This document shows, piece after piece, positions 24,627 to 32,895 of a stretch of 40,017 nucleotides of DNA (position 1 is the stretch's first letter; each line of letters begins with the position of its first letter). The position numbers and the translations under genes are program-made. The stretch is from CAZQYC01 sp964597495 (GTDB taxonomy: Bacteria > Pseudomonadota > Gammaproteobacteria > Steroidobacterales > Steroidobacteraceae): assembly GCA_964597495.1 (NCBI GenBank), contig CAZQYC010000035.1, positions 1-40,017 of the forward strand, given 5' to 3'. The notes below the pieces were generated by a model. That model was not told the origin of the DNA. It worked only from the letters and a program-made list of their open reading frames with translations, and searched no databases.

Positions 24627-25256
24627 ATGAAACGATCCAAAGCCAACGTTGTGCGCGAATTCGATTCTTTCCCGGGTGTCGACAAAGTGCACGGCGTTAC
24701 GTACGACGGACAACAAGTGTGGATAGCGACAGGAGGAAAACTGCTCGCGATCGATCCAGCGAACGGCAAAGCGAAACGCGACATCGACGTATCCGCGCAC
24801 GCAGGCACCGCTTTCGATGGCCGATATCTTTACCAAATCGCCGAGAGCCGCATTCAGAAAATAGATCCCGATACGGGACGCGTTCTTGCAACGATCCCGG
24901 CGCCGGGCAAGGGCGGCGATTCCGGACTCACGTGGGCGGAAGGCACGCTGTGGGTCGGCCACTATCGCGAACGCAAAATTTTTCAAGTCGATCCAAACAC
25001 CGGCGCGATTCTGCGAACGCTCGAATCCAACCGCTTCGTCACCGGCGTCACCTGGCTCGATAGCGAGCTTTGGCACGGGACCTGGGAAGGCGATACGAGC
25101 ACGCTGCGAAGAATCAACGAACGCACGGGCGAGGTGTTGGAAGAACTCGAAATGCCTGCCGGCATGATGGTCTCCGGCGTCGAATCCGACGGCGTGAATC
25201 AATTCTTCTGCGGCGGCGGTGGAAGCGGAAAGTTGCGAGTGGTGAAGCGGAAGTAA
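24627..25256 (+). CDS. Glutaminyl-cyclase-like/PQQ-like beta-propeller protein
   Basis: A 209-residue protein without signal peptide. It is built of repeated blades: GVTYDGQQVWIATGGKLLAI, AFDGRYLYQIAESRIQKIDP, GLTWAEGTLWVGHYRERKIF, GVTWLDSELWHGTW. The W/V-x-G motif after each DG or EG is typical of glutamine-cyclotransferase-like or SMP-30/Vgb-like propellers. The length is shorter than a full six- or seven-blade enzyme. It ends in a Gly-rich GGGGSG linker and a basic tail. It starts 45 bases after the winged-helix regulator gene, so they are probably co-transcribed. Confidence 0.65.
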   Translation: MKRSKANVVREFDSFPGVDKVHGVTYDGQQVWIATGGKLLAIDPANGKAKRDIDVSAHAGTAFDGRYLYQIAESRIQKIDPDTGRVLATIPAPGKGGDSGLTWAEGTLWVGHYRERKIFQVDPNTGAILRTLESNRFVTGVTWLDSELWHGTWEGDTSTLRRINERTGEVLEELEMPAGMMVSGVESDGVNQFFCGGGGSGKLRVVKRK

Positions 25257-25263
25257 CTGAACC

Positions 25264-25307
25264 GACTATCGAGACTTCCGTCAAACAAAAACACGGAATA
25301 TATAGTC
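25264..25307 (+). terminator. Imperfect hairpin after the propeller gene
   Basis: Outer arms gactat (25264-25269) and atagtc (25302-25307), inner arms ttccgt (25276-25281) and acggaa (25293-25298), with an A-rich loop. It begins 8 bases after the stop at 25256. It lacks a long T-run. Confidence 0.4.
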
Positions 25308-25504
25308 GCTGCGGGCGACGCCTTATCTTGCTCTCGCTTCCTCGGGGACAGCCAGCCAAGAATCACCATCCCTGACGTAACCAGTTCCTCACTCCTCAAT
25401 TAGCTACGCAAACATCCAGAAATAGATAGATCTCCACAGTTCAGTCATTGTGTGTGCTAGATTAGCTCGGCGGCGTAACGGAAAACGCCATGAAGGAAAT
25501 AACA

Positions 25505-25687
25505 ATGTCGAACATAATAAATCTGCGATTCAGCGCAATCGCATCGTCTGCACTTCTAATCAGTGCTCGTGGCAGTGGCAGCGGCGGTTCCAATAGTCCG
25601 CCGACGCCAGCGCAATCACCTTCGATGCGACTTCGCCGATTAGGCGGTCAACTCATCGGCCAAGTCATCGGCCAACTCATCGAATAG
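25505..25687 (+). CDS. Short lipoprotein-like frame with a broken lipobox
   Basis: From the ATG at 25505, with AAGGA eight bases upstream, MSNIINLRFSAIASSALLIS is followed by ARGSGSGGSNSPPTPAQSP. This is the layout of a lipoprotein with a Gly/Ser/Pro linker, but the expected Cys of the lipobox (LISA-C) is Arg; one base change (tgt to cgt) explains it. The last 20 codons hold the repeat LIGQVIGQLIE, from a near-duplicate of 13 bases (25648-25680). It may be a dying lipoprotein gene. The rest of the 25308-25810 gap shows nothing else. Confidence 0.35.
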   Translation: MSNIINLRFSAIASSALLISARGSGSGGSNSPPTPAQSPSMRLRRLGGQLIGQVIGQLIE

Positions 25688-25810
25688 AGCCGATCGAATA
25701 ATTCACGTCGCTTGTAACGGGACTATCCCGATACGTTAGACGTCGATGCGTTTTGGATCGGGGACTTCAATGTCGCCGGCAAACGCATCGGCCCGACGTT
25801 GATATCGACC

Positions 25811-26404
25811 ATGCCTTCAGCAGTAGAACAGTTGCTCCTATTTTGGGCCGAAATCGCGCGGAGCCCAAGGCAGGTAGGTTCCCTCATTCCTTCGGGGCAG
25901 CCGCTTGGCCGCGCCATGACGGATGCGGTGACCGATGCGCCGCCGGGCTACGTGGTGGAGATTGGAGCGGGCACAGGAGCTATCACGGAATCGCTGGCAG
26001 CCATACGCTTCGAGTTCGACGCGTTTACCGTCATCGAAAGATCGCCAAGCCTGACCGCTGCATTGATGCGGCGATTCCCGCGGCTAGAAATTATCGCAGG
26101 CTGCGCTTCAATGCTATTGGATATGTCCTTTCCCAAGGATCGGCCTCTAACCGTCGTGTCGTCAATTCCATTTCGCTCTCTACCGCAAGCCGAACTCCAT
26201 CATATGGAGCGAGTGATCGCTGCGCTCTCGCGTCACGAAGGCGGATTTCGCTTCATTCAATACAGCTATTCTTTAGGTGCCCCATTTAGAAATCCTGCGC
26301 CGGATTTCACGTGGCGTCGACTAAAAACCATATTCGCAAACGTCCCACCCGCAACAGTTTGGGTGCTGCAAAAGGAACTTGCCCTCAATGAAATGGAAAT
26401 TTGA
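25811..26404 (+). CDS. Phospholipid N-methyltransferase-like SAM methyltransferase, copy 1
   Basis: A 197-residue protein. The ATG at 25811 is chosen because the duplicate gene at 37644 starts at the same residue (MPSAVE). SAM motif I is VVEIGAGTGAITESL (48-62), the acidic end of strand 2 is VIERSP (74-79), and the catalytic-strand segment VVSSIPFRSLP (115-125) replaces the NPPY of other enzymes, as in PmtA-type phosphatidylethanolamine methyltransferases. FWAEIARSPRQVGSLIPSG is the family's N-terminal signature. Expected role: methylation of phosphatidylethanolamine to phosphatidylcholine on the inner membrane. Its end overlaps the start of the phosphoethanolamine transferase gene, so the two are coupled. 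Confidence 0.8.
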   Translation: MPSAVEQLLLFWAEIARSPRQVGSLIPSGQPLGRAMTDAVTDAPPGYVVEIGAGTGAITESLAAIRFEFDAFTVIERSPSLTAALMRRFPRLEIIAGCASMLLDMSFPKDRPLTVVSSIPFRSLPQAELHHMERVIAALSRHEGGFRFIQYSYSLGAPFRNPAPDFTWRRLKTIFANVPPATVWVLQKELALNEMEI

Positions 26405-28016
26405 TCGTAGCGTGCGACTGTGGCCGAGGATTCACGCGCGGGTAGCATTAGCGACAGCCATCCTCGCGCCCATGTGCATTTGGGGAATAACAAACGCACA
26501 GCTCGCCCGACCGTGGAGTGTCGCCATCTGGGGGTTATGCACCGCCTTGTTTGCCGCCAGTTTGCCGAAACGATTTGCCCGATGGTGCGCCTGGACACAG
26601 TTAGTGATGCTACCGATGACGATGGGATGGATCGGTGCGGTCGCCGTTTCCGGTGCCGGACCTTCAGTTGCATCGACGGCCTCGATTACGGCAGGTGCGT
26701 TTCGGGAAGTCTTAACGGCGGCATTGCTGGCAATCTACATACCGGCCTTCACCATCGTCGTGCTGTTAACGCTTGTTTGCTGCGTGTGGGCAATTCGTTC
26801 GACGTCCTGCATGCCTTCCCGATTTCCAAAATGGGCCGCTCCTTTCCCCATCGTAACGATAGCGATGCTCTCCACTACCGCGATGGACGCCATGGGCTTT
26901 CCTAGCCTATCGCGCCTAGCCTCACCTGAATCGAAGGTGTCTGTACCTTGGCTGTCTCATCTCGAAGTGATCAAAGAAGAGGTGAGCCTTTTTTTGGACC
27001 GGCTGGCTTCGGGGGAATCTGCCGCGGGACCCGTGACTCGAAATGCCGAAACGGCGCCCAAACTTTTCGACGCAGAGCCCGGAATCGCTGTTTTCATAGT
27101 GGGCGAATCGTTGCGCGCCGACGCCATGCTGCAGCCCCATCGCAACGTTTGGTCGGACCAACTCCTAAAGCGATTGCAAGAGGGTCTTGGAGTGCGGTTA
27201 CCCGACGCATGCGCGGGAGGTAACGCGACCTTCATTTCGGTACCGCGATTGATGACCGGCGCTGCGGTCGACGATCAGAAGGGCGCTGCCGAAATGCCGA
27301 CCGTTCTTGCCCTCGCGCACGCAGCCGGCGCCAAGACCGCTTATATCAACAATCATGAAGTATGGGTGGTACCGGAAGTCGGACATGACTTGCTGCTGAA
27401 GACCTCGTCCATGCAGATCAATACGTACGACGATGTCGCGATCTCCGCCATGTCCGACTTCTTGACGCGCACCTCGTCAACCAGCAAAGCAGTGATGCTG
27501 CACTTGTACGGGCAACATTTTAATTATGAAGACCGCTATCCACAGCGTCTTTTCCCACCCGAACCCGAAGGGCTAAGCGACGATACCTTGCTCGAACTTC
27601 GTTATTCGCGCGCGGCCGAAAGCGGTGCTCGAATGCTGATGTTAGCAGCACAAGTTCTCGACGAACAAAAGGTTCCTGCGTTTTTAGTTTTCACCAGCGA
27701 CCACGGCGAAAACCTGCCGTCGGACAACACCGGCAAGCGCCTGCATGCAGGTGCTTGGGTCGGCCGCAATGACACTCAAGTTCCCGTGCTCATCCTCTGG
27801 AATGCTTCGTTTGCCGCCGCTAATAGACAAAAGCAACTTGAACCGTTGATTCATGCCCAAGGCCTTATTGCGCATCGCGACGTAGCCAATGCATGGCTGC
27901 AACTCGTCGGCATGCGGGCGGCGCTCACGGTCACTAGCGACCCTAAAACATACGGAGCGTCCGGCGTGTCGACGCAACACGGGATGACTGTGCCGTGCGC
28001 ACAGTTACGGCCCTGA
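26388..28016 (+). CDS. Phosphoethanolamine transferase (EptA-type)
   Basis: A 542-residue protein. Residues 20-175 hold about five helices. The periplasmic sulfatase-fold domain has the metal ligand motif VGESLRAD (238-245, E240), the nucleophile in GGNATFISVPRLMTG (T281), and FTSDHGENL, with the D-H metal ligands. This combination matches EptA/EptB/EptC, which move phosphoethanolamine from phosphatidylethanolamine to lipid A or other glycolipids. T281 keeps the family's Thr. The start ATG at 26388 lies inside the methyltransferase gene (17-base overlap), which suggests translational coupling; both enzymes use phosphatidylethanolamine, so competition or coordination is plausible. Confidence 0.85.
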   Translation: MKWKFDRSVRLWPRIHARVALATAILAPMCIWGITNAQLARPWSVAIWGLCTALFAASLPKRFARWCAWTQLVMLPMTMGWIGAVAVSGAGPSVASTASITAGAFREVLTAALLAIYIPAFTIVVLLTLVCCVWAIRSTSCMPSRFPKWAAPFPIVTIAMLSTTAMDAMGFPSLSRLASPESKVSVPWLSHLEVIKEEVSLFLDRLASGESAAGPVTRNAETAPKLFDAEPGIAVFIVGESLRADAMLQPHRNVWSDQLLKRLQEGLGVRLPDACAGGNATFISVPRLMTGAAVDDQKGAAEMPTVLALAHAAGAKTAYINNHEVWVVPEVGHDLLLKTSSMQINTYDDVAISAMSDFLTRTSSTSKAVMLHLYGQHFNYEDRYPQRLFPPEPEGLSDDTLLELRYSRAAESGARMLMLAAQVLDEQKVPAFLVFTSDHGENLPSDNTGKRLHAGAWVGRNDTQVPVLILWNASFAAANRQKQLEPLIHAQGLIAHRDVANAWLQLVGMRAALTVTSDPKTYGASGVSTQHGMTVPCAQLRP

Positions 28017-28119
28017 TATTCGAATGCGGGCCGCGACTTAAAAGCAAAACCAAATTTACTCACGGCTCTCCTGCCAATGCCGAACCGGTCACGACTGCCT
28101 GTACGAACACAATCCGTAG

Positions 28120-28200
28120 CGGTGTTTGCTTATTCGCATATTTCACATGGCCGAGAAAGCACGATCTGACCTGCTCAAATAAACGAATAAGCGAACACCG
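28120..28200. repeat. 17-bp near-perfect inverted repeat between convergent genes
   Basis: cggtgtttgcttattcg (28120-28136) and cgaataagcgaacaccg (28184-28200) are inverted copies, 16 of 17 matching, with 47 bases between. It is in the 199-base gap between the phosphoethanolamine transferase gene and the histidine kinase gene. It could be a terminator for both, or a MITE-like relic with terminal inverted repeats. No target-site duplication is obvious. Confidence 0.55.
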
Positions 28201-28215
28201 GTCCCGAGGATTCCC

Positions 28216-29772
28216 TCAATCTATACATCTCGGCAATCTGACGATAAACATGCTGCCGGCGCCAGGACCGTCGCTCTTAGCAGTAATGATGCCGCCGTGA
28301 AGCTCGACGAGACGGCGAACAAGAGCGAGGCCTATGCCTAGACCGCCTTTGGTTTTGTAGTCGCCCGCGCCGACTTGGACGAACAGATCGAAGATGCGCG
28401 ACAGGTCCTCGGCGGCGATGCCGGTTCCGCGGTCGCTGACGATGATCTCAGCGGTCTCGGGAAGCGCGCGAAGAGAAAGATGGATAGCCGCATTCTGCGG
28501 AGAGTATTTAGAGCTATTTGAAAGTAAATTGCCGATCACTTGCGTGAGGCGCACGAGATCGCCGTCGACATAAATCGGTTCCGCCGGCGAATCCACGGCA
28601 AATGTTTGCTCAGCTGCATTAATAAGGGGCTGCACAACCTCGACTGCATCGCGAACGGCGTCGCGAAGATCAAGCTTCTTGCGACGCAATTCGATGCGAT
28701 TCATTCGAATGCGGCTGACATCGACGAGGTCGTCGACAAGGCGCGCGAGCTGGATAATTTGCCGCTGCATGATGGCACGCGCGCGATTCAGGACCTCATC
28801 GTCGACCTTCATCCGTTCGAAGATGCTTAGCGCGTTCTTGATTGGAAATAGCGGATTACGAAGTTCGTGCGCGAGCACAGCCAGGAACTCGTCTTTCTTG
28901 CGATCCGCTTCGCGCAATTCCTGTTCGGCGCGCTTTTGATCATCGATGTCCACTGTGCTGCCCACCCACCATAACACCTCGCCGTGCGCGTCCAGCACCG
29001 GGGCGCCATTCGTCAGAAACCAACGATAGCTGTCGTCGCTCGCGCGCTTCATGCGCAGTTCGCAGGAATACATTTTCTTCTGTTGTGCGGCGTTGCTTAT
29101 GACTTCGCGGACATGCATCAGCTCGTCGTCCGGCACGATGGCGTCCATGGTCTCGAAGTTCGCGTCGTCGTATCCGGTGTACTCTTTCCAGCGCGAATTG
29201 ATGTATTCCGTGCCGCCGCCGGGCTTGCTCACGTAAACGATATGCGGCATCACATCGGCAATGCGCCGGAAGCGCTGCTCGCTTTCGCGCAATTCGTGCT
29301 CGGTTCTCTCGCGAGCGGCGATTTCATTACGCAGTCGCTCGTTGGCGGCAAGCAGGTCGGCGGTGCGCGCGTCCACTTCGCGCTGCAATTGCGTCGAAGT
29401 GCGCAGGGTCATGGCGCGCGGCATTACCCAAATGAGCGCGATGGCAGTGGTAATGGAGACAATGCCGGTAGCAAGCTTGATGAATCCATCCAAACGATAA
29501 TTCGGGTGCCACACCGTCCAGATGGCCATCACATGCGTTGTGCCGCAGAGGAAAATGAAAGACGCGAACAGATAGGGAATCCAGGGAAACGGCAACTCGT
29601 TGCGACGGCGTCGCGTGAAATGCCCAAGCACGGCGGGAATGGCGAAATACGATGCCGCGATCAGCGCGTCCGAACCGACATTCAGCCAGAGCACATCGGG
29701 AAGCCAGAGATAACACATGCCGTGAGGCATGAAATTGTCGGAGCCAAACAGCCACTGGATAAGTGAATTCAT
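28216..29772 (-). CDS. Hybrid-type sensor: ethylene-receptor-like membrane domain, PAS and histidine kinase
   Basis: A 518-residue protein starting at the ATG at 29772 with AAGG upstream. Residues 25-115 form three helices with the residues that bind copper and ethylene in plant ETR1: D35, Y42, P46, I73, C76 and H80 (compare ETR1 D25, Y32, C65, H69), in the segments SDALIAASYFAIP and FIFLCGTTH. Residues about 125-160 are coiled coil, 165-285 a PAS domain (DVMPHIVYVSKPGGGTEYIN), about 290-355 HisKA with H302 in FLAVLAHELRNPL, and 400-515 HATPase with LLSNSSKYSP and GLGIGLALV. There is no receiver domain and no adjacent response regulator. Sensing of ethylene or another copper-bound ligand is inferred from the motif. 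Confidence 0.85.
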   Translation of the reverse strand: MNSLIQWLFGSDNFMPHGMCYLWLPDVLWLNVGSDALIAASYFAIPAVLGHFTRRRRNELPFPWIPYLFASFIFLCGTTHVMAIWTVWHPNYRLDGFIKLATGIVSITTAIALIWVMPRAMTLRTSTQLQREVDARTADLLAANERLRNEIAARERTEHELRESEQRFRRIADVMPHIVYVSKPGGGTEYINSRWKEYTGYDDANFETMDAIVPDDELMHVREVISNAAQQKKMYSCELRMKRASDDSYRWFLTNGAPVLDAHGEVLWWVGSTVDIDDQKRAEQELREADRKKDEFLAVLAHELRNPLFPIKNALSIFERMKVDDEVLNRARAIMQRQIIQLARLVDDLVDVSRIRMNRIELRRKKLDLRDAVRDAVEVVQPLINAAEQTFAVDSPAEPIYVDGDLVRLTQVIGNLLSNSSKYSPQNAAIHLSLRALPETAEIIVSDRGTGIAAEDLSRIFDLFVQVGAGDYKTKGGLGIGLALVRRLVELHGGIITAKSDGPGAGSMFIVRLPRCID

Positions 29773-29877
29773 AGGCAGCCTTTCTTGCGCTACAAGCCAA
29801 CGAACGCGACGGCATCTCACATACGCTCGGATGGCGCCGGGTCACGAGGGCTTCGGCACCGCTCAATCGTGCAGGGT

Positions 29878-30245
29878 CTAGCTGCCAGACTCTACATGGC
29901 GAGTAAAATTGGTCAATATGGCTTGAACCTATCTCAAAATCGAAAACAGCTTCGATGTGCCCTGGTTCGGGAGTCTTTTTCGGAACCGCCGTAAATACGT
30001 CCCTGTAGGCTCGCTCTCGAAGGTTACACGTACGTTTACGCCCGCGGGGCTATCGGTAAACTCAACCTGCGCCGTGCGCTCGCCGAAAGAGCATTCGATC
30101 AGCTTGTGCTTCACGAGCTTCGTATAGGCACCGGCAAAATCAAATCCCACGCTCGTCGTTCGCCTCCATGCGAGGGGAGAATGCGCCGCCTACTCGCAAA
30201 TCCACGGCGGAAGCAGCATTCCACTGCTTAATGTCGTGGCACAGA
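29878..30245 (-). pseudogene. Remnant of an SRPBCC/AHSA1-family gene
   Basis: Read on the minus strand from about 30245, the frames give IKQWNAASAVDLRVGGAFSP and RMEANDERG, then a shift into GFDFAGAYTKLVKHKLIECS and FGERTAQVEFTDSPAGVNVR, then VTFESEP, and finally in another frame TNFTRHVESGS with a stop at 29878. These are the successive segments of a typical SRPBCC (activator of Hsp90 ATPase-like) protein of about 145 residues. At least two frameshifts and a missing N-terminus make it a pseudogene. It lies behind the histidine kinase gene's 5' side, in the 630-base gap before 30403. Confidence 0.7.
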
Positions 30246-30249
30246 AATG

Positions 30250-30350
30250 CCCCCACCCGTACCCTCCCCCGCAGGCGGAGGACGAAAAGCAAAACCCCGC
30301 CAATCTTTCGGCTGACAGGGTTTAGGGAGAGGGAGTGAGAGCGAAGTGTC
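30250..30350. repeat. Degenerate GC-rich intergenic repeat, possible REP-like
   Basis: The left half contains accctccccc and the right half gggagaggg, a loose inverted arrangement like the CCCTCTCCC...GGGAGAGGG repeats of some gamma- and betaproteobacteria. The two halves pair only imperfectly. It separates the SRPBCC remnant from the DUF2079 gene. Confidence 0.3.
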
Positions 30351-30402
30351 CCGTCCTCCATGTAACATCCACATAATAATGAGCTTAGAGACGGGGGGAT
30401 AA

Positions 30403-32019
30403 ATGGCAGACGCGTTTGAAGGGGGAGCAGTCGGTTTTGCGAAGCCGCGTAAAATTGCATTCTGGCCGCTGCCTCCAGTCGTATGGCTGGTATTCGCGGT
30501 CACCTTCCTGCTGTATTTCAACGGGACGCTAAATCATTTCTACGTCTACGGGAGCAGCACCGATCCTCTCTGGTTCGCCGGTGTGCTGTGGCATGGAGAC
30601 TTGGCCCTCCATGGCCCTCCCGGCATCGACGAACGTCCTTTCTACTTCGTGCATGTCACACCGCTTTTGACGCTGCCTGCCTTGCTGAGCCACTTGCTTC
30701 CGTTCAGCCCACAGGAATGGCTCGCGCTCGTATTCGGTTTCATGCACGCCTTCACTACTGCAGCGCTTGCCTGGTGCGTTTACATGGCGGCTGGCCCGGA
30801 CATCGCAAGCAGGGGTCTGGCACAATTGCTCGCCGGCGCGATCGGCGCCGCGTTCGCCGTTTGCGCACTGCAAGCCCAATTCATGGGTTTGCCGCACTTC
30901 GAGATCATCCTGCCGGGGTTGCTCATCGCGTTTTTCGCCGCGCTGGCCCTGCGCCGCATGCGGGCCGCCGTCGTATTGTTCATCCTGCTGCTCGGCTCAC
31001 GCGAAGATGCGGGTTTGCATGCCGTATCCTTCCTCGCGCCGTTGATCGTGCTCGTGCGCTGGCGCCAGGGACGTTGGTTGCGCCCGGAGTTGTACTTCGC
31101 AGCGGCTGGACTCTTGGTACCCTTCCTGGTGATCGTGGTACTGCCGCACTTCACCTCGTACCACCAATCCTTGTTCTACGAACACTACGTCGGCTCTCCG
31201 CCGTTCGCGCAGATCACGGCCTATCAAATCCAGGAACGCGCAAAGGTTCTAGCGCTGCAAAGCATTCACATCTGGGGACCCTTGGCGGCGCTGTTGCTGG
31301 CCGGCCTTGCGCGTCGCGACTGGCTGACCATCGTCGGCGGCGTTGCTGTGCTTCCTTGGGTGATACTGCACACTTTTTTCGGCACTCACCAGACGATATG
31401 GTCGATGGGTTACTACTACGCCTTTCCGGTGCTGGCGGCGATGGCATGGCCGAGCCTGATGCGTTTATATCGCAGCGGACCTTCGCAACTGCGCGGCTCC
31501 GACGCACAGTGGCTCGTGCTGCAGGGTCTCGTCGTGCTGCTCGCATCGACGCCGACGCTGGGCAAAGATCTGCCTTTCTACGGCAGCCGCTACGAATACA
31601 TGAGCTTTGCGGCGCCTACGTCGCTGGCGCGCATGCACGGTTACCACGCCTTTGAAACCGTGTTGCCATCGGGTAAGCCGGCGCTCGGTATCGTGGCCGC
31701 GAATCTTGCGGCGGTGGGGCTCGACCCTTTCACGCTGCGGCGCGAGGAATGGCTGGAGGGCTTACCCACCGACAATGCCGACTCAGTCTCGCACATCGAC
31801 ACCGTGCTGCTTTTCGCCGGACCGTACGCGTGTCCGCAATTCGATACGCTGCTCGCGACCATGAAGCTGCCCTTCGCCTACACAGTGCCCGGTACGCGCA
31901 TCCACATGCGGACGCGCATACCCGCTGCCCAGCTTGCCGCTTTCGACAACGTGTTGGTTGCGGAACAACCACGCGCGGAAAATTGCGGAGACCCGCTCAG
32001 AAAGGAAGGGGCACGCTGA
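30403..32019 (+). CDS. DUF2079-family GT-C-like membrane protein
   Basis: A 538-residue protein with about ten membrane helices and a GGGGGG ribosome site before the ATG at 30403. Family marks are LPHFEI (163-168, in place of FHPE), SREDAGLHA (199-207, matching the LKEDAAL segment) and a long loop between helices 1 and 2 (YGSSTDPLWFAGVLWHGDLA). DUF2079 is related to the GT-C glycosyltransferases that use polyprenyl-phosphate sugars, but no activity is shown. The stop overlaps the start of the next gene (TGATG), and the operon continues with a polyprenyl-phosphate pentosyl-phosphate enzyme and a phosphatase. That context suggests it is the glycosyltransferase that uses their product. Confidence 0.78.
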   Translation: MADAFEGGAVGFAKPRKIAFWPLPPVVWLVFAVTFLLYFNGTLNHFYVYGSSTDPLWFAGVLWHGDLALHGPPGIDERPFYFVHVTPLLTLPALLSHLLPFSPQEWLALVFGFMHAFTTAALAWCVYMAAGPDIASRGLAQLLAGAIGAAFAVCALQAQFMGLPHFEIILPGLLIAFFAALALRRMRAAVVLFILLLGSREDAGLHAVSFLAPLIVLVRWRQGRWLRPELYFAAAGLLVPFLVIVVLPHFTSYHQSLFYEHYVGSPPFAQITAYQIQERAKVLALQSIHIWGPLAALLLAGLARRDWLTIVGGVAVLPWVILHTFFGTHQTIWSMGYYYAFPVLAAMAWPSLMRLYRSGPSQLRGSDAQWLVLQGLVVLLASTPTLGKDLPFYGSRYEYMSFAAPTSLARMHGYHAFETVLPSGKPALGIVAANLAAVGLDPFTLRREEWLEGLPTDNADSVSHIDTVLLFAGPYACPQFDTLLATMKLPFAYTVPGTRIHMRTRIPAAQLAAFDNVLVAEQPRAENCGDPLRKEGAR

Positions 32020-32882
32020 TGCCTCCTATCACCCCTATCATCCCTATTAGGGACTTTCTGCGGCTGCTGCGACCCAAGCAGTGGATCAAGAATGGCTTCG
32101 TGCTGGCGCCGCTCGTTTTCTCTGGAGAATTTCAGTCACCGCCGGCGATTGCTGCCGCGCTATATGCTGCCTTCCTGTTTTGTCTTGCTGCGTCGAGCGT
32201 GTATATCGTCAATGACATCCGCGACGTGGAGCACGATCGTAAGAACCCGAAGAAAGCGCACAGCCGACCACTGGCTTCCGGCACGATATCGGTACGCGGG
32301 GCTGTCGTGTTACTGGTGTTCGTATATTTGCTACTGGCTGCTGGCCTGTTCTTCATGCCAGAGATCGCGCTAGCAGTGGCCGGTTACATCGTACTGAACT
32401 ATCTCTACACCTTCCGCCTTAAGCACGAGCCTGTTCTGGACATCTTTTCGGTCGCGATCGGTTTCGTGCTGCGCATCTATGTTGGCGCCTACGCATTGAA
32501 CGTCCCCGTGTCTTCGTGGATGTTCGTAACAACGCTCGCGCTGGCGCTGTATCTCGCGTCGCTGAAGCGCCGGCAGGAACTCAACCAAGGCGCTAGCGAA
32601 AGCCGCCGCGTGCTGGAACGCTACTCGGTGGCGCTGATGGATCGTTACGCCGAAATCTCCGCCACCGGCGCGTTGGTGTTCTATAGCATGTTCGTCATGT
32701 CCACACGGCCGAAACTCGTCATCACCGTCCCGCTCGTATTGTTCGGACTGTTCCGTTACTGGTACGTCGTGGAGAAACTCCATGGCGGCGACTCCCCCAC
32801 CGACGCCCTGCTCGAAGATAGGCAGTTACTATGCACGGTGCTGCTGTGGGTAGGCGCCTGTGTGTGGGCATTGTGGAAATAA
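32019..32882 (+). CDS. UbiA-family decaprenyl-phosphate phosphoribosyltransferase-like enzyme
   Basis: A 287-residue protein with about eight membrane helices. It shows the UbiA motif NDIRDVEHD (65-73, NDxxDxxxD) that binds Mg and the pyrophosphate of the donor, and the second aspartate loop in LKHEPVLDIFSVAIGFVLR. The opening RPKQWIKNGFVLAPLVFSG and the segment HSRPLASG are typical of decaprenyl-phosphate phosphoribose synthases (Rv3806c/UbiA type), more than of ubiquinone enzymes. It would attach phosphoribose from PRPP to a polyprenyl phosphate on the inner membrane. It follows DUF2079 with overlap and is followed after 13 bases by a phosphatase gene, as in mycobacteria. Confidence 0.82.
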   Translation: MPPITPIIPIRDFLRLLRPKQWIKNGFVLAPLVFSGEFQSPPAIAAALYAAFLFCLAASSVYIVNDIRDVEHDRKNPKKAHSRPLASGTISVRGAVVLLVFVYLLLAAGLFFMPEIALAVAGYIVLNYLYTFRLKHEPVLDIFSVAIGFVLRIYVGAYALNVPVSSWMFVTTLALALYLASLKRRQELNQGASESRRVLERYSVALMDRYAEISATGALVFYSMFVMSTRPKLVITVPLVLFGLFRYWYVVEKLHGGDSPTDALLEDRQLLCTVLLWVGACVWALWK

Positions 32883-32895
32883 AGAGAGCAACGAT

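Noticed and set aside
30483..31655. 390-codon frame on the plus strand inside the DUF2079 gene
   Set aside because: It overlaps a clear membrane protein in another frame, is Arg/His-rich and has no helices; a shadow of GC-rich codons.
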